Assembly: GCA_009782315.1 (NCBI GenBank)
Contig: WRJH01000006.1
Location: 1-33,380 of the forward strand
Direction of reading: 5' to 3'
DNA from: Alphaproteobacteria bacterium
GTDB lineage: Bacteria > Pseudomonadota > Alphaproteobacteria > Rs-D84
Length of the DNA stretch: 33,380 nucleotides
Shown here: one piece after another, positions 10,243 to 16,503 of the stretch
Layout: each line of letters opens with the position of its first letter
How positions within the stretch are numbered: position 1 is the stretch's first letter
The notes under the pieces: model-generated
Told to the model about the DNA's origin: nothing
The model's input: only the letters and a program-made list of their open reading frames with translations
The model's database searches: none
Translations under genes and position numbers: made by a program

Positions 10243-10328
10243 GGGCGTGCGCCGGAGTTGGAGAGCCGGGGCAGACTGTAAATCTGTTGTCTTTGACTGA
10301 GATGGTTCGATTCTATCCACGCCCACCA
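10243..10328 (+). tRNA. tRNA-Tyr (anticodon GTA)
   Basis: Acceptor GGGCGTG pairs with CACGCCC, discriminator A and an encoded CCA follow. The anticodon loop CTGTAAA sits on a CAGA/TCTG stem, with GTA at 10278-10280. It has the long variable arm expected of bacterial tRNA-Tyr, and a TTCGATTC T-loop. Confidence 0.96.
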
Positions 10329-10460
10329 CCAATTTTCCCCGAGCAAAGCGAGGAATGGAAAATTGAGTGCCACACGAAGCCCCTGTGGCACGAAGCCTTG
10401 GCGAAGTGCTATTGGCGGAGTGTGGCTTTAAAAGGCTCAAGGTTTTTACCTTGTGCCCCG
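10329..10460. repeat. Palindrome-rich segment after tRNA-Tyr
   Basis: No gene. It contains AATTTTCC / GGAAAATT around GAGCAAAGCGAG, then GCCACA / TGTGGC, and a GGAGTGTGGC word resembling words in the elements following tRNA-Gly and tRNA-Thr. It would be transcribed as a tRNA trailer before the terminator at 10461. Confidence 0.5.
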
Positions 10461-10499
10461 CCAAAATTCAAACGACCCTTGCGGTCGTTTTAATTTTGG
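10461..10499 (+). terminator. Terminator of the tRNA-Tyr transcript
   Basis: AAACGACC / GGTCGTTT stem with a CTTGC loop, enclosed by CCAAAATT / AATTTTGG. The terminator after tRNA-Gly has the same two-layer plan. Confidence 0.85.
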
Positions 10500-10522
10500 T
10501 GAACTTGGGATAGAAATCGTGC

Positions 10523-10528
10523 TATAAT
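10523..10528 (+). promoter_or_regulatory. Candidate -10 box giving a near-leaderless mRNA
   Basis: TATAAT ends 8 bases before the ATG of the following lipoprotein gene, and no Shine-Dalgarno precedes that ATG. The -35 region is weak. Confidence 0.4.
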
Positions 10529-10536
10529 AACCTTGT

Positions 10537-11130
10537 ATGAAAAAATTACTTTTGATTTTGCCGGTCGTTCTTATTGGGTGCGCCACCACGACTCCAAAAG
10601 TGGAAATCAGCGCAAACCCTGCCGATTATAGATTCGAATTCCCCGACGATTACGAAATTATCTGTTCGGTCCAAGAAAATTACCCAAGGTTCAAAGGCGT
10701 AAAATACGCTCCGTTTGAAGGCGACCCCTACTGGTCCTGTGTGATTCAAAACGATGAACGCGCGTTTATTTATACCATCCGGCTTTATGGCGATGGACCG
10801 GACGGTATAAATATCCCGGACAGCGGCATGAATACTTTATATATTTTCGACAAAAAGACGGAAAAATTAAATAAAATAGAAACCAACAAAAACACCATCT
10901 CTTTCAAGTTCGGGGTTCAAGACGGACAACTTATAATGTGGCGGCAAGACATGGGGGGCAAAGGGTATCCGTTCCGGGTTTATGATTTGGACAGTTTGAA
11001 ACTGATAAAGGAATTCTATTCATCCGACGACGACCTTTATTTCAAACGAAGCACCTGGGCAAAATATCCGACATTTTTGCAACGGGAACTGGACGACAGA
11101 GACCCCTATTTATTGCGGGATAATTTTTAG
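10537..11130 (+). CDS. Predicted lipoprotein of unknown function
   Basis: N-terminal MKKLLLILPVVLIGC is a lipoprotein signal with a lipobox ending at Cys15, so the mature protein is probably anchored in the periplasm or outer membrane. The remaining ~180 residues are hydrophilic and aromatic-rich (for example DPYWSCVIQ, YIFDKKTEKL, YDLDSLKLI), consistent with a beta-rich, perhaps propeller-like fold. I recognise no catalytic motif. It is a single gene following tRNA-Tyr and convergent with murI. A TATAAT box 8 bases upstream and the absence of a Shine-Dalgarno suggest a near-leaderless transcript. Confidence 0.75.
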   Translation: MKKLLLILPVVLIGCATTTPKVEISANPADYRFEFPDDYEIICSVQENYPRFKGVKYAPFEGDPYWSCVIQNDERAFIYTIRLYGDGPDGINIPDSGMNTLYIFDKKTEKLNKIETNKNTISFKFGVQDGQLIMWRQDMGGKGYPFRVYDLDSLKLIKEFYSSDDDLYFKRSTWAKYPTFLQRELDDRDPYLLRDNF

Positions 11131-11170
11131 GATTAGTTGTTATAACTGGTCCGAAAGCCGCCCGCCCGCT

Positions 11171-11202
11171 CCCGACAAAATCAAACAATTTTCTTTATCG
11201 GG
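11171..11202. terminator. Possible terminator between lipoprotein gene and murI
   Basis: CCCGACAAAA can pair imperfectly with TTTTCTTTATCGGG, followed by ATTTTAT on the plus strand. It lies in the 75-base gap between convergent stops. The stem is imperfect. Confidence 0.4.
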
Positions 11203-11205
11203 ATT

Positions 11206-11991
11206 TTATATATCCACCCGCTCGATTTCTATGGCGCGCCCGAAAAGCTGTTCGGCGGCGGCAATATATCCACGCGTCATGTCGGTTATCCCAAAGAACC
11301 GGCCGGCGCCGCGCGACAGCCTGCCCTCAATCTCCGGATGGCGGCGCAAATAGTCGGCAAGCTTTGGCGGCAGCACTTCGTCCTGTGAAATTATCCGCGC
11401 GCGCGGTAAAATCCGGCGTATCAGCCCTTTATAGACCGGATAATGCGTGCACCCCAGAACCAGGGTTTCGACATCGGCGATCGGCGCAAGATAATCCGAT
11501 ATGATTTCTTTCGCGTATTTGTCGCCGCCGTTTTCTATAAGCGGCACCAACAATGGCGTGGCGACCGCCCGAAACCGCCTGTTGGGCGCGATTTTCAAAA
11601 GCTCGGACTCGTAAACGCCCGACGCGACCGTCGAAACCGTTCCGATAAGCCCTATATTATTTGCGTCCGCCGCCTCTTCTATGGTCGGCACGACTATCCC
11701 AAGCACGCGCCTGTCCGGAAAATTGGCCGGCAGCCACTCGCGCTGTATTCGTTGCAGGGCCGCGATAGACGCGGTGTTGCACGCTATTATTACAAGCGCG
11801 GCGTCTTTAACGCGCATAAGCCAATCGACGCCTTTGCGGGTCCGTTCGTAAATCTTTTCTTTCGACCTGGCGCCATAAGGAAGATAGGCCGTATCGCCCA
11901 AATAGGCGAAATCGTAATGCCCAAGCGGCCCGAACACCGCCTTTGTCATGACAAGTCCGCCAAGCCCCGAATCAAAAACCCCTATTTTCAT
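11206..11991 (-). CDS. murI: Glutamate racemase
   Basis: Interconverts L- and D-glutamate to supply D-Glu for peptidoglycan; cytoplasmic. Catalytic motifs are intact: FDSGLGG (6-12), PYG (38-40), the first catalytic Cys in ACNTAS (Cys71) and the second in LGCTHYP (Cys182). Its 261 aa match the family. A ribosome-binding AAGGTGAT lies upstream of the ATG. It is a single gene, divergent from the unknown gene at 12119. Confidence 0.97.
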   Translation of the reverse strand: MKIGVFDSGLGGLVMTKAVFGPLGHYDFAYLGDTAYLPYGARSKEKIYERTRKGVDWLMRVKDAALVIIACNTASIAALQRIQREWLPANFPDRRVLGIVVPTIEEAADANNIGLIGTVSTVASGVYESELLKIAPNRRFRAVATPLLVPLIENGGDKYAKEIISDYLAPIADVETLVLGCTHYPVYKGLIRRILPRARIISQDEVLPPKLADYLRRHPEIEGRLSRGAGRFFGITDMTRGYIAAAEQLFGRAIEIERVDI

Positions 11992-12056
11992 TAAATCACC
12001 TTGCCGTGATTATATATTATATTTTTCGTCGGATACACAGCTTTTTATTTTATAAT

Positions 12057-12084
12057 TTGACAAAATCATTTATTGTTCTATTAT
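12057..12084 (+). promoter_or_regulatory. Promoter for the unknown gene at 12119
   Basis: Consensus TTGACA, 16-base spacer, TATTAT, in the divergent gap with murI. Confidence 0.65.
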
Positions 12085-12118
12085 ACCCATAATATCAACA
12101 AAGCATACGGGGGTGAAA

Positions 12119-12388
12119 ATGTCATACCGCAAAACAAATAAAGTACGGAAAAAACCGGAATACACGAACGGCCGGTTCAGCGGCGCTTTGACGCGGGCGG
12201 AATACATAGTTACGACGCATTTTTATAAAGTGTATAAAATCGAAAGCGAAACAAAAGGCGTCAGTTATTCCATAATTCCGAAAAAGCACCAGGGCGCGGA
12301 CAAGCTTATCGTCAAACTGACTTCCGCGCAATTCGAAGCGCTTAACCGTATGTACGATGTCTGGGACAACCGTACAAACAAAAGATAG
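12119..12388 (+). CDS. Small basic protein of unknown function
   Basis: An 89-aa hydrophilic protein, basic at the N-terminus (SYRKTNKVRKKP), with no signal peptide or membrane segment. The second half (KKHQGADKLIVKLTSAQFEALNRMYDVW) looks like strand then helix, as in small nucleic-acid-binding or regulatory proteins, but I see no known motif. The ORF track starts at GTG 12113. I prefer ATG 12119 because CGGGGGT is then the Shine-Dalgarno, and the GTG lies inside it. A strong promoter lies 35 bases upstream, so it is probably expressed alone. Confidence 0.6.
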   Translation: MSYRKTNKVRKKPEYTNGRFSGALTRAEYIVTTHFYKVYKIESETKGVSYSIIPKKHQGADKLIVKLTSAQFEALNRMYDVWDNRTNKR

Positions 12389-12398
12389 CCCGCGCCGC

Positions 12399-12414
12399 AA
12401 TACGACGTCGTATT
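12399..12414. promoter_or_regulatory. 16-bp perfect palindrome, possible operator
   Basis: AATACGACGTCGTATT is a perfect palindrome with no spacer, 10 bases after the stop of the small basic protein gene and about 20 bases ahead of the -35 box of the next gene. The dyad suits a dimeric regulator. Together with the downstream T run it could instead act as a poor terminator. Confidence 0.5.
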
Positions 12415-12434
12415 CGGGACAAGGGGGCATTTTT

Positions 12435-12463
12435 TTGACAATTGCAAATATACCTGCTATGGT
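12435..12463 (+). promoter_or_regulatory. Promoter for the unknown gene at 12500
   Basis: Consensus TTGACA, 17-base spacer, TATGGT with an extended -10 TG (TGCTAT). The predicted leader is about 30 nt. Confidence 0.6.
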
Positions 12464-12499
12464 TGCCCGCGAGAGGGGACAAACCAAAAGAGATTACAC

Positions 12500-13144
12500 A
12501 TGTCATCAAAAAAAATATGGCTGGTCGACAAGAGTTTGGCCAACTGGGACAGCGAATTTCCAAAATATCAAGATTACACCATGACGCAACAGATAGCGTT
12601 GCCAAGTCATCCGGATGATATCGTTCTTGCCGGCAACATACTGGAAATCGGCAACGAAAAATTTAACATATCCCCCGAAGACGCCCGGGCGATATCCGAT
12701 AAAATCCTGAAAGGCGGGGCGCGTTTTCCGTACAATATGAGAATCTGGTACCGCTGGACGTATCAAGATTCAATATACAGCAGGAACAGGCTTATCCTGC
12801 AAGGCGACGTCGTTTATGATTTTGATATCGATGTGTGCGCGTCGATTCCAAATCGTTTTGCGGAAAAATGCCCCGTTATGGACAAGTCAAGCCGGTTCTA
12901 TCGCGACGGGGGCGAAGAGATGTTAAGGCTTAATGTGTACGATAAGCCGAGCGTATCTTTTTCGATGTTTGAACGCGATTTTTTTTCAAAGGCGGAAATG
13001 CGCAATTATACGTTGCCCGCATGGACCAACGACTTGGGTTTAATAGAGGTAAAAAGGCCTGCGCCGTTCAGCGACGACAATATGACGTTGTATCCGAAAC
13101 TCGCCGAAATCGCGTATACGGCCGCAAGAAAAAGAGCACATTAG
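12500..13144 (+). CDS. Protein of unknown function
   Basis: A 214-aa soluble protein without a signal peptide or membrane segment. It is rich in aromatic and acidic residues (YNMRIWYRWTYQDSIYSRN, VYDFDIDVCASIP). The pattern DPEDARAISDKIL-like helix followed by strands gives no family I can name. Codon use looks like that of the neighbours. It has its own promoter (TTGACA with extended -10), a palindrome upstream, and only a weak AAGAGAT ribosome-binding site. It is followed by the hairpin repeat that precedes tRNA-Gly. Confidence 0.65.
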   Translation: MSSKKIWLVDKSLANWDSEFPKYQDYTMTQQIALPSHPDDIVLAGNILEIGNEKFNISPEDARAISDKILKGGARFPYNMRIWYRWTYQDSIYSRNRLILQGDVVYDFDIDVCASIPNRFAEKCPVMDKSSRFYRDGGEEMLRLNVYDKPSVSFSMFERDFFSKAEMRNYTLPAWTNDLGLIEVKRPAPFSDDNMTLYPKLAEIAYTAARKRAH

Positions 13145-13236
13145 GGCGCCCGCATTTTTCCTTGAAAACCCGAATATTCTCTGATACAGTCACCGCACGA
13201 TTAGACGGCAGAAATTGATTTTAGCGCGGCGGATAA

Positions 13237-13307
13237 TGCGTATTGCGCGGTTTTTAGCAAGGGAGTGTATTCGATATACACGACCGCGATAAAAACAAGC
13301 AAACGCA
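13237..13307. repeat. Hairpin repeat upstream of tRNA-Gly (copy A)
   Basis: A 71-base interrupted palindrome: TGCGT...ACGCA outside, TTGC/GCAA, then GTTTTT/AAAAAC, then GTGTAT/ATACAC around the centre. A clearly homologous 73-base copy lies at 31002-31074 upstream of tRNA-Thr. Each copy ends about 32 bases before its tRNA. Confidence 0.88.
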
Positions 13308-13339
13308 AATTAGACGCCCGATATAATCAATTTATGATT

Positions 13340-13414
13340 GCGGGCATAGTACAAGGGCTAGTATGCAAGCCTTCCAAGCTTGAGATGAGGGTTCGATTCC
13401 CTCTGCCCGCACCA
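13340..13414 (+). tRNA. tRNA-Gly (anticodon TCC)
   Basis: Acceptor GCGGGCA pairs with TGCCCGC, discriminator A, encoded CCA. The anticodon loop CTTCCAA sits on CAAGC/GCTTG with TCC at 13373-13375. T arm GAGGG-TTCGATT-CCCTC. Confidence 0.97.
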
Positions 13415-13450
13415 AAAATAAAACGGCCCTTGCGGCCGTTTCATTTTTGG
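13412..13450 (+). terminator. Terminator after tRNA-Gly
   Basis: AAACGGCC / GGCCGTTT stem with a CTTGC loop, enclosed by CCAAAAAT / ATTTTTGG; the same design as after tRNA-Tyr. The outer stem uses the CCA end of the tRNA. Confidence 0.85.
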
Positions 13451-13640
13451 TTTGTGTAGGTTTGAATTGAACCCGGTAAAGCCGCGAAGCGGCGAAGGGT
13501 TCGAATCCGAGTATATGAGAACAAGCCGTAGGCGAAGTTCGAATAACTACGAGGATACGCGCAGGCGCAACCCGGGTCCCGACGAAATCAAAGATTTCGG
13601 CGGGCGGGAATGCGCAGAGCGAATCCCTCTGCCCGCACCA
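13451..13640. repeat. Spacer ending in a duplicate of the tRNA-Gly 3' end
   Basis: No gene. It holds the hairpin GAACCC...GCCGC-GAA-GCGGC...GGGTTC (13469-13502) and GAAATC/GATTTC (13584-13597). Bases 13621-13640 repeat the last 20 bases of tRNA-Gly (13395-13414) with one mismatch. That makes a direct repeat 226 bases apart, as expected of an att-like duplication or a decayed second tRNA copy. Confidence 0.75.
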
Positions 13641-13748
13641 CACTTCGCGTCTTTGACGCTTCGTGTGGCTTCGCCACGCGAAATGCGGAAAATTACACGC
13701 GAAGTAGTGCCAGCCGAAGTCCGCCACAGGCGTGACGAAAGCCGGGCC
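13641..13748. repeat. Structured repeat following a tRNA 3' end (copy A)
   Basis: Starts directly after the duplicated CCA of tRNA-Gly and aligns along its whole length with 31180-31290, which starts directly after the CCA of tRNA-Thr. It contains ACAC-TTC-GCGTC / GACGC-TTC-GTGT and CACTTCGCG / CGCGAAGTAG pairings. In the other copy, bases on both sides of these stems change together. Confidence 0.82.
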
Positions 13749-13803
13749 GTTCCTTTTCGACCGTTCCGGTTGTTTTATGCCGTAAAATCGGGAAAAATTA
13801 AAA

Positions 13804-13830
13804 TTGACATATTATGCGATAACTTATTAT
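13804..13830 (+). promoter_or_regulatory. Candidate promoter for the purE-like gene
   Basis: TTGACA followed after 15 bases by TATTAT, about 50 bases upstream of the ATG. The spacer is shorter than ideal. Confidence 0.45.
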
Positions 13831-13879
13831 CATGGTTGAAACGGGAAGCGTAGAGAGAAATTAAAACAATAGGCTTACC

Positions 13880-14452
13880 ATGACACACAAATTCACCCCA
13901 TGGCTTAAACAACCTAAAATGAATATTGATTCGCACTATTCCGAAAATGGCAACTATGGCATTCTTGGACCCAGGGCGGTCGTCATATTATCCGGTTCGT
14001 CCAGCGACCAGGATATTGTCGGCGCCGGAACCGATATACTGCGCGCTTTGGATGTTGGATTTCAATATCATGCTTTGTCCGCTCATCGTCATCAATTGGA
14101 ATTGGGAAATTTTGTCGACGGGATTTTACAGGAACAGCAAACGTACGTTCTTATCGGGGTTGCGGGTATGGCGGCGGCCCTTCCCGGCGACCTTGGCGGA
14201 AAAGTTATAAAATTCCAACAAACTCACGGCGACAATATCATGGTGCCGCAAGTGTATGGAATCCCCGGAAACAGCAAAGACAGTTCTGCATTCAACGACA
14301 ACGCCGCGATTGGCAGCATTGCCGCCCTTCCCCCCGGCCCCGCCGTTTCAATGTTCGGCCTTGGGAAACCAGGTATGGTCAACGCCAGTATGGCCGCGGT
14401 CAATTTGTTGGATATGATATTATATGTCAAACGGCAAAACGCGAAACAATAG
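13880..14452 (+). CDS. PurE-like phosphoribosylaminoimidazole carboxylase family protein (divergent)
   Basis: Shows the PurE fold signatures: LSGSSSDQD (37-45; compare GSxSD), the phosphate and substrate loop LSAHRHQ (66-72), VAGMAAALPG (94-103), and a late GLGKPGMVNA segment. PurE rearranges N5-CAIR to CAIR in purine synthesis. The usual AAHLPG His is Ala here, a 20-residue insertion (about 105-125) follows, and the N-terminal 30 residues are extra, giving 190 aa against about 160. No purK is adjacent. It may be the only functional PurE in a divergent lineage or a paralogue with altered activity. The start is ATG 13880; ATG 13919 is an alternative. Terminator downstream. Confidence 0.75.
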   Translation: MTHKFTPWLKQPKMNIDSHYSENGNYGILGPRAVVILSGSSSDQDIVGAGTDILRALDVGFQYHALSAHRHQLELGNFVDGILQEQQTYVLIGVAGMAAALPGDLGGKVIKFQQTHGDNIMVPQVYGIPGNSKDSSAFNDNAAIGSIAALPPGPAVSMFGLGKPGMVNASMAAVNLLDMILYVKRQNAKQ

Positions 14453-14454
14453 AC

Positions 14455-14474
14455 CGTCGGCCAAAGGGCCGACG
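14455..14474 (+). repeat. Hairpin directly after purE-like gene
   Basis: CGTCGGCC / GGCCGACG with a four-base loop, three bases after the stop and with no T run. It may stabilise the mRNA end ahead of the true terminator. Confidence 0.55.
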
Positions 14475-14492
14475 CATCTTAAAACTCCAAAT

Positions 14493-14522
14493 AAAAAAAC
14501 GCCGCTTTCGCGGCGTTTTTTT
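14493..14522. terminator. Bidirectional terminator
   Basis: AAACGCCGC-TTTC-GCGGCGTTT with an A run on one side and seven T residues on the other, between the convergent purE-like gene and the unknown gene on the minus strand. Confidence 0.93.
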
Positions 14523-15234
14523 ATTCCGCGAAAACCTTTTCTATCGCGCCCAGGAATTGCAGCGCGGGTTCGCCCAAATGACGCGCTTTTTCCATAACCC
14601 GCCGGGCTTCCTGTATGAATTCGCTTTCCCCATGCACTTGTTTATACACCTGCATGCGATTGGCGTGGGATTGCACGGCATTGCTATCATATGCATCATG
14701 TTCATTGAATTCGCCTTGCAATGCGGTTGCAATGTCCAATTGTCGAATTGCCAATGCACGGAATTTTTCCGAATTTTCCGGACAACCCAACCGCATCAAA
14801 TCCGCATAAATCCGCGCATTTTGTATAAAATATTCATAGGCGTCGTATCTTCTGGCGTCAATTTCATTTTCGTCATTAATCTTTTCCAGCATTTTTATTT
14901 CCACAGCTTCGCATGTCCTTTCGGGAAGCTTTTCGGTTTTCGCGGCCAGTACTGGCACCGATGGTTTCACTTTATTAAAGACACTTTTTATACCGACGCA
15001 ATTTTTGCTGTATACATTGTTCAGTTCTTTTAACTGCAACGCCCGCGCGGTCATGCTTTCCGCCGTGGTGCCCATGCCCCCGGTCAGAGAAAAATCCCGT
15101 ATCTTTGTTTCCAACTCTTTACAAGTTTCTTTTGACATGCCGCTGTCAAACCCGCCGTGCGCGGCCAGCCATCCGGCCGCAACCCCGATACCCAGCGCCG
15201 AAACAATAATAATAGTAATTCCAAGTTTTTTCAT
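14521..15234 (-). CDS. Membrane-anchored periplasmic protein of unknown function
   Basis: The N-terminal hydrophobic segment (about residues 4-24, LGITIIIVSALGIGVAAGWLA) is a signal anchor or uncleaved signal peptide. The rest is mostly helical with few paired cysteines (CKELE, NCVGIK, RTCEAVE, LGCPENS), so disulfides in the periplasm are plausible. I recognise no family. A strong GGAGAG ribosome-binding site precedes the ATG. It lies 18 bases downstream of lolD on the same strand and may be part of the lolC-nudix-lolD transcript. Its stop coincides with the bidirectional terminator. Confidence 0.7.
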   Translation of the reverse strand: MKKLGITIIIVSALGIGVAAGWLAAHGGFDSGMSKETCKELETKIRDFSLTGGMGTTAESMTARALQLKELNNVYSKNCVGIKSVFNKVKPSVPVLAAKTEKLPERTCEAVEIKMLEKINDENEIDARRYDAYEYFIQNARIYADLMRLGCPENSEKFRALAIRQLDIATALQGEFNEHDAYDSNAVQSHANRMQVYKQVHGESEFIQEARRVMEKARHLGEPALQFLGAIEKVFAE

Positions 15235-15252
15235 TTTTCTCTCCTTTTTTGT

Positions 15253-15963
15253 TTATCCCACTATCCCGTTTTTGATAGTGATTATTTTATCGGCCTGCTG
15301 GGCCAGGTTCATATCGTGCGTCACGAACAGCATTGCCATCTTGTGCTGGCGCGCCTGCGAAAGCAATAAATCGAACACGACGCCCGCATGTTTCGGGTCC
15401 AGGCTGCCCGTCGGCTCGTCCGCAAGTATTATATCCGGTCCGTTCGCCAACGCGCGCGCGACGGCTGTCCGCTGTTGCTCGCCGCCGGACATTTCCGCCG
15501 GCCTGTGTTCCGCGCGGTGCAGAATATTTACGGATTTCAATAATTTTTTCGCGCGCGCGCCCGCGGCGCTTTCCGAAACACCGGCCGCCAGCATGGGCAG
15601 CGCGACATTCTCTTCTGCGGAAAAATCTTCCAACAGATTATGCCGCTGGTAAACAAAGCCCAGTTTGTCGCGGCGCACGTTCGTGCGCTGTTCCTCTGTC
15701 ATCTTGTGCGTCGGCATGCCCGATATGAATATGTGTCCGCGCGTGGGCTGTTCCAATAATCCCACGCATTGCAAAAGGGTCGACTTGCCACAGCCCGACG
15801 GCCCGACAAGCGCGATAATTTCCCCCCGATGCAAATCGAATCCGCCGCCGCGCAATATGGCCAGCGGCTGTCCGCCCTCTATAAACGTCTTGCCGATTTC
15901 GCGGACGGACATCACGATTTCGCGGCGCTTTAGGGTTGATAAAGATTTCAGTATCGACGCCAT
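15253..15963 (-). CDS. lolD: LolD, ATPase of the lipoprotein-releasing ABC transporter
   Basis: ATP-binding subunit that powers release of outer-membrane lipoproteins from the inner membrane to LolA. Motifs: Walker A GPSGCGKST (54-62), Q-loop YQRHNLL (105-111), signature MSGGEQQ (158-164; Glu where LSGGQ has Gln), Walker B IILADEPTG (178-186), switch His in VTHD (216). It belongs to the LolD/MacB/FtsE class. It starts 3 bases after the Nudix gene, which in turn overlaps lolC, so the three genes form one operon. The N-terminal 17 residues are extra; Met18 is a possible start. Several lipoproteins in the window are likely clients. Confidence 0.93.
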   Translation of the reverse strand: MASILKSLSTLKRREIVMSVREIGKTFIEGGQPLAILRGGGFDLHRGEIIALVGPSGCGKSTLLQCVGLLEQPTRGHIFISGMPTHKMTEEQRTNVRRDKLGFVYQRHNLLEDFSAEENVALPMLAAGVSESAAGARAKKLLKSVNILHRAEHRPAEMSGGEQQRTAVARALANGPDIILADEPTGSLDPKHAGVVFDLLLSQARQHKMAMLFVTHDMNLAQQADKIITIKNGIVG

Positions 15964-15966
15964 TTT

Positions 15967-16503
15967 CTATTCCTTTGTATCCAGCCAGTCCGACAAAACA
16001 TTCAATCTTGATTCGAAATTCTGACTGATATTCAATTTGTTTTGTTTCCAGTTTTTCAAGTAACCCAGCCCATGCCATTCCAATCCAGCAACTTCGCTTT
16101 CATCAGGGTTCATTTCCGATATTCCTAAATCCGTAAAGACAACGTATATATCGGTGAAATACGACGGGTATCTTGGGCCGATATGAAACAAAGTCTTTAT
16201 GAATTCGAACCTGTCCTTTGGAAAATCCAATCCCAATTCTTCCAACGTTTCCCTTTGCGCCGCGTCAAGGCCAGCCTCGCCCGCCGAAACCCTTCCCGTG
16301 ACAGAGACCCTTACCTCGCCGAACGTTCCGTGCTGGCGCTTTCCGTCCCGATGCACCAGAATTTTCCCGGCTGAATTTACCAGCCATACGGCGACCGTCC
16401 TGATGGTCAGCTGTTCCGCGTATATTTCCCCCATGGTGGCGACACGTCCGGTTTTGTTCCCGTCCGGGCCGTAAATATCAAACCGTTCTTCCGTACTATT
16501 CAT
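15967..16503 (-). CDS. Nudix hydrolase inserted between lolC and lolD
   Basis: Contains a complete Nudix box (70-92): Gly70, five residues, Glu76, seven residues, then RETLEELG. This binds the divalent metal and hydrolyses a nucleoside diphosphate linked to another group. The N-terminal part (FDIYGPDGNKTGR, then TVAVWLVNSAGKILVHRDG) is like the YfcD and isopentenyl-diphosphate-isomerase-like branch. The substrate cannot be told from sequence. It overlaps the lolC stop by 8 bases and lies 3 bases before lolD. No known link between Nudix activity and lipoprotein export explains its position. Confidence 0.9.
   Translation of the reverse strand: MNSTEERFDIYGPDGNKTGRVATMGEIYAEQLTIRTVAVWLVNSAGKILVHRDGKRQHGTFGEVRVSVTGRVSAGEAGLDAAQRETLEELGLDFPKDRFEFIKTLFHIGPRYPSYFTDIYVVFTDLGISEMNPDESEVAGLEWHGLGYLKNWKQNKLNISQNFESRLNVLSDWLDTKE

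Noticed and set aside
10192-10464. 90-aa minus-strand ORF over tRNA-Tyr
   Set aside because: Antisense of tRNA-Tyr (VDRIEPSQSKTTDLQSA); not protein coding.
13332-13727. 131-aa minus-strand ORF over tRNA-Gly
   Set aside because: Its end is the antisense of the tRNA (AEGIEPSSQAWKACIL), a well-known false annotation pattern.
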